From: Argyresthia goedartella
Taxonomy: Eukaryota; Arthropoda; Insecta; Lepidoptera; Argyresthiidae
Reading direction: 5' to 3'
NCBI GenBank assembly: GCA_949825045.1
Contig: OX463827.1
Span: forward strand, 642,501 to 706,500
Length of the DNA: 64,000 nt
The notes beneath the pieces are model-generated. The model was not told where the DNA came from. It made no database searches and saw only the letters and a list, made by a program, of their open reading frames with translations. The position numbers were made by a program, and so were the translations under genes. Shown here one piece after another: positions 1-8,292 of the stretch. Each line of letters starts with the position of its first letter. Position 1 is the first letter of the stretch.

Positions 1-484
1 GAAACTCAATCGAAGATCTACTGAACAAACTCGAACGACTTCAGAATCTTGGGATTTGGTTTATCTTCGGGTTGCGCAAATTCGACCATGTTTCTCAATA
101 TCGCAAAGAGTTGGGGTGGCTTCCAATTCGTCATCGCCGAGACACTCATATTCTCTCTTATCTTTTCAATATATTGAAAAACCCGCGCTACCCCAGCTAC
201 CTTCGACACCGCTTTGAGTATCTCTCACACGGTCTCACTCTTAGCCACTCCAAGGTATAACACCTCGGCATATGAGCACTCATTCAGGCTGCAGGCGGTT
301 CGACTGTGGAACGCACTACCTTGCACTATAAGTGACAGTCCCACTATTTTCTCTTTCAAAAACCAGGTAAAAGAGCACTTCCTCTCTCTTTCGTGAGAGT
401 TATATTATGTATATCATTATAATATATAAACTATATTTGCAGGTATATGTATGTATTGTATTTAGTAGTCTGGTATATAAGTAT
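1..484 (+). pseudogene. LINE family A copy 1: 3' end of the reverse transcriptase ORF plus start of 3' UTR (left segment)
   Basis: This is the C-terminal tail of a non-LTR retrotransposon ORF2. It matches the better copy at 22611-23130 (shared stretches NKLERL, FGLRKFDHVSQ, KELGWLPIR, FRLQAVRLWNALPCTI, KEHFLSL). The window edge cuts off the upstream part. A short internal deletion near 225-270 breaks the frame, so the tail is now read in two frames (72-260 and 214-396). The coding part ends at 396 and the 3' UTR runs to 484. There it is interrupted by LINE E and resumes at 2626. The family match is clear; the Jockey/CR1-group assignment is inferred from motif style. Confidence 0.85.
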
Positions 485-2056
485 CATTCATTATCATCAA
501 ACCCTCGGGCATTTTGGTCTTTCATTAAAAGCAAACGGAAGGGATTTTCATTTCCATCGTGCATGAAACACTTAAATGTTTCGTCAACGTTAGGACCTGA
601 AATAAGTAATTTGTTTTCTGAATTTTTTCATTCTACATTTTTACAATCAAACTCTGGGCCCGTACAAGTGGACGAAAACATGAACGATGGCATCCCAACT
701 CCGCTAGCTGATATTGCGTCTATTGAAATATCTGTCGACATCATTTGTAAGCTCCTTGGAACTTTAGATCTTAAAAAGTCAGCTGGCCCAGATAAATTAC
801 CAGCAGTATTTCTTGTCATTTTATTCCAACGATCATTAAGCGAGGGCGTACTGCCATTATTGTGGAAGTCTGCCTTTATTAGTCCGATCCACAAGAAAGG
901 TCCAAAAAACATCGTCAGCAACTATCGACCAATTTCTAAACTATGCCTTATTGCTAAGATATTTGAGCGCATCGTTTATGATCAGGTTTATGCATCACTG
1001 AAGCTAACTTTTAACGCATTTCAACATGGTTTTCTAAAGAAAAGATCTACAATCTCAAACCTTCTAGTTTTCAATGAGTTTATCACAGAACAAATGGATA
1101 AACATAATCAAATTGATGCCGTTTATACTGATAACATTAAAGCATTCGACCGAATTGACCACGAAATGCTGCTCAAAAAGCTTCTACTAGCCGGAATACG
1201 TGGCGATTTATTTTGCTGGTTCAAGTCTTACATATCCAACAGGACGCAATCGGTGGTATTGAATGGTTATATGTCAACATGGAAAAAAATTCCTTCTGGG
1301 GTACCACAGGGATCTCTATTAGGACCCCTCCTATTTATTATTTTTATTAATGATATTGACATTTGCTTTAATCATTCCGAATTCCTCCTATTTGTTGATG
1401 ATATAAAGGTGTTTAAAGTGGTCAATAGTCCGGAGGACTCTGATTTACTACAGGACGATCTTAATAGACTTGATACGTTTTGCAGACTGAACAGTTTGGA
1501 TATAAATGTCTCAAAGTGCTTCTCCATTTCATTTGGGCGTAAAAGAAACATGTATCGGAGTTCTTATAGTCTCAGCGATAAATCTATTTCCAGCTGTAAT
1601 GAGATAAGGGATTTGTGTATAATAATGGACTCAAAATTACTTTTTGATAAACATATTGATACAATAGTAATGAAAGCATATAAATTACTAGGATTCCTTA
1701 TACGCTCCTGTAAAAATTTCAAGTTGATGAAGTCTATTAAGATAATTTACTGCACTCTTGTAAGAAGCAACTTGGAGTACGCATCTCAGGTGTGGAACCC
1801 ACGTTATGACGTCTATATTTCAAAAATTGAGTCCATCCAAAAAAAGTTTATTCGTTATCTATGTTACAAATTTAGAATTCCAAGACGGAGCTATGAGTTT
1901 CATTGCAATCAATTCCACCTTCTCCCTCTTCAAATCAGGCGTGAAGCTGCAGATATAATATTCCTCATTAGGCTGGCTCAGAATAGTATTGATTGTCCAG
2001 ATTTTCTGAATAAAATCCACCTGTTAGTCCCCGCACGTCAATTACGTCTCAAATAA
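485..2056 (+). pseudogene. Reverse transcriptase of LINE family E (N-terminally truncated)
   Basis: The ORF is open from 407, but codons 407-484 are LINE A 3' UTR read by chance. LINE-derived coding starts near 485 with FWSFIKSKRKG, the linker typical of this LINE group. RT motifs follow: AGPDKLP, NYRPIS, QHGFLKKRST, the catalytic-block IKAFDRIDH, PSGVPQGSLLGPLLF, and the active site FVDD (1391-1402), where F/YADD is usual in this group. The thumb region includes YASQVWNPRY. The first catalytic block reads NIKAFD where relatives have DFEKAFD, so one catalytic Asp is replaced by Asn (AAC). Endonuclease and ORF1 are missing. Although the frame is long, the copy cannot be autonomous. Confidence 0.85.
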
Positions 2057-2625
2057 CTGTTGCATGTTCCACTCGTTCATACCAATTACAGGCAGAACTC
2101 GTTTCTTTTGAGAGCTTCGCGCTCTTTCAATTCACTTAGTTTTGACTATATGGACATAGACATGGTTTGTAGTAGTGCTCGGTCTGTCAGCTATTATCTG
2201 ACCAGTAAGTTTAGCTCAACTATTTAAGTTTATTGCTAAGCAATATTAAACTATATCCTTGTATTAACTGTTTATACGTCTCGCGTATCTCTCTTAATGT
2301 TGTAATTTACAAGTAGACGTAGGTATATATGTCTCAATATAGGCTTGTGTTGTTTCTTTGTAATAATTAACGTAATATGCATAGTTAGGTACTCACTCAT
2401 GTAACATTCATAAAAATGTAGGTATTAATAATATTGTATTTTATCTGGTTTCGTGTTTCCAGTTAGGTATGTCTGCATTCATAGGAATCAATTTGTTATT
2501 ATACTCTGTCGTCAATTAGTGAAAACTTGTAATTGGCTATCAACTGTACATTTTTAGTGTTAAACTGTAAAATTTTAGCTGTAAGTTTTCCATACAAGAA
2601 AAATAAAATAAAATAAAAATAAATA
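485..2625 (+). mobile_element. LINE family E, 5'-truncated insertion inside the LINE A 3' UTR
   Basis: The element carries a reverse transcriptase ORF, a roughly 540-bp 3' UTR and an A-rich (AAATA)n-type tail at about 2599-2627. It sits inside the 3' UTR of LINE A: sequence before 484 and after 2626 lines up with continuous 3' UTR at 23020-23330. The hexamer AAGTAT at 479-484 and 2626-2631 is the likely target-site duplication. The 5' end is truncated, since no endonuclease domain is present, which is typical of incomplete target-primed reverse transcription. Confidence 0.85.
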
Positions 2626-2843
2626 AAGTATTTTATTTTCCGTATTTTATATTATATGTATTTTAGTATAAATTAGATACTAGATATTGTACACTGCCTA
2701 CCCTTTCATGATACATTTCCCTTTCATGCCTTGGTTTGCTGGAAGAAATATCTTTTTAGAGATATGCTCGCCTTTGTACATATGATTTCTCCTAATGTAA
2801 CATTTTAAATTGAATATTTGTGTGCAATAAAGAATTATGAATT
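2626..2843 (+). mobile_element. LINE family A copy 1: 3' UTR end (right segment)
   Basis: This is the continuation of the LINE A 3' UTR after the LINE E insertion. It matches 23101-23325 with a few substitutions: GCACTGCCTACCCT-type sequence, then TTGGTTTGCTGGAAGAAAT, then AAGCTCGCCTTTGTACATAT-like sequence. It ends in CAATAAAGAATTATGAATT, which includes the AATAAA signal and the short tail. Confidence 0.85.
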
Positions 2844-3042
2844 CCTCGATTGCGCGAAGTCATGAAAGTGGCCCGAAATAAGGCTATTTGCAAACACGAA
2901 TTTCTCGTCCTTTATTGTTCTTTACTGTGATATAAAATCTGGTAGATCTAGGTGTTGTATGTAGAAAATGGTATACAAAGTGAGTGGGACTTAAAAAAGT
3001 AATCGGAAAATAACAAACATAAAAATATATTTTTGTATTCAG

Positions 3043-3140
3043 GAATGGAAAATAAGCGTCAAGGTCAGGATCGTGGTCGTGGTCGTGGTCGTGGCCGAGG
3101 AAAAAGCACAGCAAAGCGTGAACTTTTTGAAGTCAGTTAG
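3043..3140 (+). other. Candidate upstream exon with an Arg-Gly repeat
   Basis: A plausible splice acceptor (TTTTTGTATTCAG, ending 3042) is followed by an ATG at 3045-3047. About 32 codons follow, rich in RG repeats (DRGRGRGRGRGRGK) and ending at TAG 3138-3140. It lies just upstream of the phase-consistent exon chain of the piggyBac-derived gene, and could supply its N-terminus if a donor before the stop is used (GT at 3119 or 3131). The phases do not join cleanly to the exon at 3236: with the GT at 3119, an alternative acceptor at 3240 would be needed. Membership in the gene is therefore unproven. Confidence 0.3.
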
Positions 3141-3235
3141 GTGTCCTTAGTAAAATATATATTATAATAAATATTTTATTAATAACTGCTAAGTACTTTT
3201 TCTAAAATATTTGTGTAACGACATTTTGGTTTTAG

Positions 3236-3283
3236 ATCAGTTACTTCGCCAGTGCCGAGTACAAGCCGGCCATCTGCAATAAC
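3236..3283 (+). CDS. Exon of the piggyBac-derived gene (Ser/Thr/Pro-rich)
   Basis: Acceptor TTTTGGTTTTAG ends at 3235 and donor GTATGA starts at 3284. In the frame that stays open into the next six exons it reads as a Ser/Thr/Pro-rich stretch (SVTSPVPSTSRPSAI). Length is 48 nt. The exon starts with the last base of a codon and ends after two bases of the next. Disordered, phospho-acceptor-rich N-termini are common in piggyBac transposases. Confidence 0.6.
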
Positions 3284-3364
3284 GTATGACAAATTTTATT
3301 TTATTTTAAGCACTTAATGACAATTTCCTAATTACTTACATATATTTAATTCTATTTTTTTTAG

Positions 3365-3415
3365 TGAATATGAAGATGCCGAAAGGACTTTTTCTCCGCA
3401 AACAATTGACATCAC
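3365..3415 (+). CDS. Exon of the piggyBac-derived gene (acidic)
   Basis: Acceptor (T)8AG ends at 3364, preceded by a long pyrimidine tract; donor GTACGT starts at 3416. The 51-nt exon continues the frame with EYEDAERTFSPQTIDI and ends two bases into a codon, compatible with the exon at 3822. Confidence 0.65.
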
Positions 3416-3421
3416 GTACGT

Positions 3422-3590
3422 TTTTACAGTTCCTCTAGGATCTTAAGATGGTAGAAGGATGATATTGAAATAAGGGGGGCCACATTTAGCTAGCATCCTC
3501 TCTTCCTCTCTCTAACACGATTTACAAGATGGCGGAGCTAGTTCTGATTGCAGCCGCGTACCATAAGATCCTTGTGGCACTGTACATATT
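3422..3590 (+). repeat. Possible small inverted-repeat insertion in an intron
   Basis: The segment starting TAGGATCTTAAGATGGTA (about 3437) and the segment TACCATAAGATCCT (about 3559-3572) are near-perfect reverse complements. This suggests a small MITE-like element of about 135-150 bp within the intron between 3415 and 3822. No clear target duplication was seen. Confidence 0.35.
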
Positions 3591-3644
3591 TTATTATTGA
3601 GCCTCCAAAAATAACTAAATATCAAAGCTGTTTTATTGCATTCT

Positions 3645-3815
3645 AGAGTTCGGTACCCAAAGGGTGCCAAACGAGACCCTATCACTAAGCCTCCACTAGT
3701 CCGTCCGTCTGTCCGTCAGCGGACTGTGTTACCCGAACTGTTATAGATAGAGAGTTGAAATATTCACAGAATATGTATGTCTGTAGCCGCTACAGCCACA
3801 AATAATATACCGATA
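3645..3815 (+). repeat. Lepidoptera-type interspersed repeat (GGTACCCAAAGGGT...GTCCGTCCGTCTGTCC family)
   Basis: The order of motifs is GTTCGGTACCCAAAGGGTGCC, GAGACCCTATCACTAAG, CCGTCCGTCTGTCCGTC, GAGAGTTGAAAT and CACAGAATATGTATGTCTGT. This matches, from memory, an interspersed repeat found in many moth and butterfly genomes. It occupies the 3' part of the intron before the exon at 3822 and is one of the better taxonomic pointers in the window. Confidence 0.6.
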
Positions 3816-3821
3816 TTTTAG

Positions 3822-3995
3822 CTTACAGAGAAAACAGGTCAAGGTCAACATGGCCTTGACGCGGAAACGCGTCAAAGCTCTGCCTGCAAATGTGCAGGCT
3901 GAGTACAAGAAGCGCAAAGCTCAAAAAGAGTTGCAACTGCTAACGTTGCCTGGGGTCTCAGCAGACAGTGGCCGCAAAAGGCCAGCCAGTGCCAG
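3822..3995 (+). CDS. Exon of the piggyBac-derived gene (basic, possible nuclear targeting; possible alternative start)
   Basis: Acceptor GATATTTTAG ends at 3821 and donor GTAAAA starts at 3996 after CCAG. The 174-nt exon is highly basic: MALTRKRVKALPANVQ, then YKKRKAQKE and GRKRPAS. This suggests nuclear localisation or DNA binding. The in-frame ATG at 3850-3852 has A at -3 and G at +4, so translation could begin here instead of in an upstream exon. Both ends leave two bases of a codon, matching the neighbouring exons. Confidence 0.7.
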
Positions 3996-4202
3996 GTAAA
4001 AGGATTTTATTCCATTTTAGTATAATACTACTATGTCCGTTTTAGCAGCTTTATGTTTTTTCCCACTTTTTATATTTTGTATTTTTAATGTCCCTTTTAG
4101 CGAGTTCATGGTTTATTCTAAATTATTACTAGTATAAAAATAGGAACACAATTGTAAAATGCCTACGCTATGTTTCAGGTGATGTTTTTTTAATCATTTT
4201 AG

Positions 4203-4310
4203 CTTCCTGCCGCTAGATACAGTGAAGAAATTGCCTTTGTCTGAGGGTACTCCTGCTGTATTGCCGGCAGACTCACCCCAGTCATGGAAAAAGAGGAGGC
4301 TAGTGAAAAT
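4203..4310 (+). CDS. Exon of the piggyBac-derived gene (Pro-rich; donor uncertain)
   Basis: Acceptor ATCATTTTAG ends at 4202. The frame continues with FLPLDTVKKLPLSEGTPAVL and then SPQSWKKRRL. The end at 4310 (donor GTTGGC) is chosen because it is the only nearby GT giving a phase compatible with the exon at 4549. GTGAAA at 4303 looks like a better donor but would shift the frame. Without any splicing the frame stops at 4327-4329. Confidence 0.5.
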
Positions 4311-4548
4311 GTTGGCACTTAAATTATAATTCAGTTTTTGATGATCTACTCAATTATTGTGTGATGTTACAACTGACTGACATTTGACTTAATAAGCAGG
4401 CATAAATGGTTGTTTTGGTAACTCATTCATTTATTTTATTATTGTGCTTTACTTCTGTACGTGTCCTTTAAAATTTCACATATATTCCCTTATTTTCAAT
4501 CATGGTTGTAGCTTTAATAAGTTATTTAAAATTAAGTCCATTTCTTAG

Positions 4549-4646
4549 GGTAACCATCTCTAAGTCCTTGGAGGATGAGTCTGAGAGACTTCTTTTTAAG
4601 ACTCCAACAACTTCTCAAGCGATGGCGCATGATGTACCAAGTCCAG
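4549..4646 (+). CDS. Exon of the piggyBac-derived gene
   Basis: Acceptor CCATTTCTTAG ends at 4548 and donor GTAATA starts at 4647 after CCAG. The 98-nt exon reads VTISKSLEDESERLLFK and then TPTTSQAMAHDVPSP. It shifts the chain from two leftover bases to one, and the next exon accepts that phase. Confidence 0.7.
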
Positions 4647-4720
4647 GTAATAAAGTATTTGAAAAACTAAATAGTCTATTTCTATAATGAAATTATAAAT
4701 AATGGGTTGTGTTGTTACAG

Positions 4721-4771
4721 GTTACTTCATGGAAATATCACCTGCGCCAAGCTCGGTACCGTCATCGCCAG
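4721..4771 (+). CDS. Exon of the piggyBac-derived gene
   Basis: Acceptor TTGTTACAG ends at 4720 and donor GTAACT starts at 4772 after CCAG. The 51-nt exon reads YFMEISPAPSSVPSSP, again Ser/Pro-rich. It starts with two bases of a codon and ends with one, and joins in frame to the terminal exon at 4852. Confidence 0.7.
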
Positions 4772-4851
4772 GTAACTTAACATGCTAAAAGCTTTGTCAA
4801 TGTTATCAAAACTCGTTTGTAAAAGTAATGACAAAAATATTATTGTTTTAG

Positions 4852-6764
4852 CGGTTCAAACAGTCACCGCTGAAGAGGATAGAGAGATAGAGGGGGATGA
4901 GGCTATAATAGGAATCGATCCCGGGAGTGACGTCGAGGAGAATATTATAAACAAAGACTCGGAATATTTAGAGGGCAGGATAGCCACAGACAGTCCAGCT
5001 GTGCTGCCAACTATTGTAGAACCCCGCCTGATCGCTGCCCTTAACCGATTAGACGAAGAAAACGACAGAGTTATGAGGACTTCTTTGCCCGAAGATTGTC
5101 TCACGTTCAATTGGCTGAGCGACATTGGTGAATTCCACAGTGAAAGAGAAACATTTACAGGGACCCCAGGGCCAACATTTGCGATAAATGAATTGACATG
5201 CCCTGTAGATGCTTTCCTGAAATATTGGGATACAGATTTCATGGAACCCATTGTACGTGAAACAAATGCTTATGCCACGGAGTATATGAACAGATCCGAT
5301 ATTCCCAGTCACTCTCGAGTAAAGCGATGGCACCCTACCAACGTAAACGAGTTGTACGTGTTTTTCGCAGTCTGCATGCATCAATTGCTCACGCCTCTGA
5401 CCGTCGAAAAGGATTATTATTATCCTGCCTCCGAATACACCGCCATGGCCAATTTCAAAAATATGATGTCGTTTTCCCGTTTGGCACTTCTCAAAAAGTT
5501 TCTTCATTTCAGTAACAACAACGACATTCCATCGGTTATGACGTTGGAAGAGAAAAGACTGCGAAAAATTCAGCCAGTACTTGATCATCTTGATCAGAAG
5601 TTCCAAGCTTTATTTCTGCCTGGCCGTGATATTGCTATAGATGAATCGTTGCTCAAGTGGGACGGCCATTTAAGCTTCATTCAGAAGATAGCAACGAAAG
5701 CGGCCCAGGCAGGCATAAAGTCATACGAATTATGTGATTCGAAGACAGGATATTTGTGGCGTTTTAAAATTTATGCCGGTAAGGTTGCCTCAGAGCCAGG
5801 TTGCCAGCCAGATAAGACTGACAGACCTGAAGACGCAGTGGACGACGCCATTACACCACCTGAAGCAACTACTTCCGGAGCATCAATGGCAGATGCTGAG
5901 TCAGCGGCAGAGCTCGCTGGGACAGAAACCGTGGGGACGACCGCAAAAATCGTGTACGACCTGGCCAGTGGATTGTTTTTTAAAGGATACACACTTATTA
6001 TGGATAATTTCTATAATAGTCCGACCCTGGCCAGGTCACTTAAGCTACGAAAAACTGATTGCTACGGCACACTCAGGCTTAGTCGTGAACATGTACCGGA
6101 GAGTCTAAAGGCCGTCAATAAGTCCCATATGAAAACTGGAGAGGTTCTAGTATCCACTTCAGGTGACTTAAATTTCATGGTCTGGAAAGACATCAACCTC
6201 GTCAGCATGATCTTAACCTATCACTCGCATGAGGCTGGGGCTGTACAAAAACACAGCCATTGGCAACATAAGCCAGAAATAATATTGGACTATAATCACA
6301 GTATGGGAGGCGTTGATAAAAAAGATCAGCTTTTAGCCAATTATCCACTGGAGCGCAAGAGAAACTTGATCTGGTACAAAAAAGTGTTCGGAAGGTTGAT
6401 GAATGTTTCGATTCTTAAAGCTTTCATACTGTATCAGTGCAAGAATAAAAGCATTTCGCATCGAGCATTCAGAGTCGAAGTGGCTGAAGGTCTTCTGAAG
6501 ACTTTTTTGGTCCACCCCCCTCGTCAAGTAATAAATTCATACGCGAGCTGCATGCTGCCAAGCACCCAGAGAAGGCAACTTAGACCGGTACTGTTGAATA
6601 AACACTGCTCGGTAAAAATCACCAATGAACCGTACCTGAGGCGGTGCGTATGGTGCACCATGCAGAAAAAAAGAAAGAGGACAAATCGATGGTGTGATAA
6701 GTGTAAGGTAGCATTGTGTATCGACTACTGCATGATATTTTACCATTCAAATGCACAGCCATAG
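4852..6764 (+). CDS. piggyBac-derived transposase, terminal exon with complete DDD catalytic core and C-terminal Cys-rich domain
   Basis: The acceptor TATTGTTTTAG ends at 4851 and the stop is at 6762-6764. The exon supplies about 637 codons. It contains an acidic N-terminal segment (TAEEDREIEGDEA), then the DDE_Tnp_1_7-type core. The three catalytic Asp are DIAIDESLLKW (Asp at 5640-5642), LIMDNFYNSP (6003-6005) and GGVDKKDQ (6315-6317). Between the first two lies an unusually long acidic, Ala/Thr-rich insert (about 5795-5945). The C-terminus has a Cys/His-rich finger (RRCVWC, then WCDKCKVALCIDYC) as in piggyBac, where it binds DNA. piggyBac enzymes cut and join at TTAA. No inactivating stop is seen. 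I found no flanking CCC..GGG-type terminal inverted repeats, so it may be a domesticated gene rather than a mobile copy. An unspliced reading could start at ATG 4782, but the intron-exon phase chain favours splicing. Confidence 0.88.
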
Positions 6765-6863
6765 AAGGGGTCATTCATCAGGATGGGTCCGAGTTTTGTT
6801 ATATAGGTACCAAGAATATGTTTAAATATTGTTTTGTTACGTTACTTTTTGAAAAATTACGCA

Positions 6864-6869
6864 AATAAA
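6864..6869 (+). promoter_or_regulatory. Polyadenylation signal AATAAA for the piggyBac-derived gene
   Basis: This AATAAA lies 100 bases after the stop codon, within an AT-rich 3' flank. It is the first good signal downstream of the terminal exon. Confidence 0.55.
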
Positions 6870-7639
6870 TAATTTTAAAATTAATGTATTAAGATTTATT
6901 TTTTGAATTATAATTATTTTTTACTTTCGTCGTTTTGTGAGTTTATATATGTTTTTTATTGGATAGGTACGATTTGAACCCAATATGGTATTCCTATTGA
7001 TGGGCATTATTGCCATTTGTGGGAATTAAATGGCAATATTGCCGGCAACGGCACATCTATAGATATCACTTTTTTTATACTTGATATGATGACAGAGTCC
7101 TATTCTAATTAAAAATAAATACCTACCTACTTACATGAAAGCATATTTTTTATAAAAATAACATTATTATTTACCTAATATTTATTTATATTCAATGTAA
7201 CTGTTACTACTTTATTAAAACCTACCTATCTATTTCATTCATCATACAAAAATTGCACTTTGGTAATTTTGACGAAGAATAAAATCTGTCTGCCGGGAGC
7301 CTTACATACGCGATCTGTTGCGTAGATGTGCTCTTTTTCACGGCGTGCGTTACATTTGGCTTGTTAGTTCAAATATCAGCTCCAGCACCTAACGATGTTT
7401 TGATGTTATCAAAATAACGTTGAGATAGGCTATACAATGAACTAAAATAAAACATAGGTTGTCGCTTTAGATTTTCTTTAAATTGAAATTTTGTTATTCA
7501 AACGCCCATAGAATCTAAAGTAAGGCAGCTAACAAAACACATTATTCGACACTATTGTGACTCTATTCTTCTTGTGACATACACAATAATTGCATTTACG
7601 ATAAGCTTCATGTGTATCCTTCTGGGAATTTAATATTAA
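6870..7639. other. AT-rich stretch without recognised gene
   Basis: No ORF or family match was recognised. One imperfect hairpin is visible at 7010-7036 (TTGCCATTT ... AAATGGCAA). The stretch separates the piggyBac-derived gene from the four-level transposon nest. Confidence 0.5.
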
Positions 7640-8292
7640 AGTGCGCGCGCCGACCGCTTAACCAGTGTGCGCTCGGGCGTCATAAGAGAGACCCAACCGA
7701 TAACAATCTCCTAACATTTAAACGCCTTTGAAACCTATGCAACCGCATGTGCCGTGACGCCAAGCGACGCAACATCTATGAGCGTATAGAAATGTACACC
7801 CCAGCTCAGGTCTGGAAATTTCTTAAAACCCTTGGTGTTGGCAATTCTCAGGAATTTTCTTCAGGTGATGTCGATCTCAACGGTCTTAACCAGTTCTTTT
7901 CTTCTCCCCCCCTCGTGATAGACCCCGCCACAAAGGAGGCAACCCTTCGTCATCTACGGTTGAAGGCTGCAGTCTGTACCTCACCGTTTAACTTTAGTCT
8001 CGTTGGAATCGGCGCAGTTAGAAAAGCAGTGCTAGCTATCACATCCAAAGCTGCTGGTGGCGACAACGTCAGCAATCAGATGATCCAGAGCGTCCTTGAA
8101 GAGTTGCTCCCTCCAATTACCCACATCATAAACTTCTCTCTATCAGCTAGATCTTGTCCTAGTCTGTGGAAAAAAGCCCTTGTCATCCCACTGCCCGAAA
8201 ATTCCAATCCCTCCTCCTTCAAAGATAACAGGCCCATATCTATCTTACCTATTCTCTCAAAAGTCCTTGAATCCATTGTCCACTTCCAAATT
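7640..8292 (+). pseudogene. LINE family A copy 2: linker and N-terminal reverse transcriptase (left segment)
   Basis: This is the central part of a LINE ORF2, open at 7747-8292 and 5'-truncated near 7640. Visible features are the linker VWKFLKTLGVG, then AAGGDNVSNQMI, SLWKKALVIPLP, RPISILPILSKVLESIVHFQ. A TGA at about 7732 breaks the frame upstream. The coding sequence stops abruptly where LINE D was inserted and resumes at 21764 with NKLLNPFQSGFRSGHSTTTALL, the next RT segment. CAAATT at 8287-8292 and 21764-21769 is the likely target-site duplication. Confidence 0.85.

Noticed and set aside
2884..3114. Minus-strand ORF with DHDHDHD repeat
   Set aside because: It is the antisense reading of the CGTGGT repeat encoding the RG stretch on the plus strand. 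It has no family resemblance.
4782..4851. ATG at 4782 as the natural start of the piggyBac transposase
   Set aside because: Codons 4782-4851 lie in a stretch that looks like an intron (donor GTAACT at 4772, acceptor TTTTAG ending 4851). The six upstream exons join in phase at 4852.
4856..5606. Minus-strand ORFs of 131 and 185 codons
   Set aside because: They are shadows of the piggyBac transposase exon, with no domain of their own.
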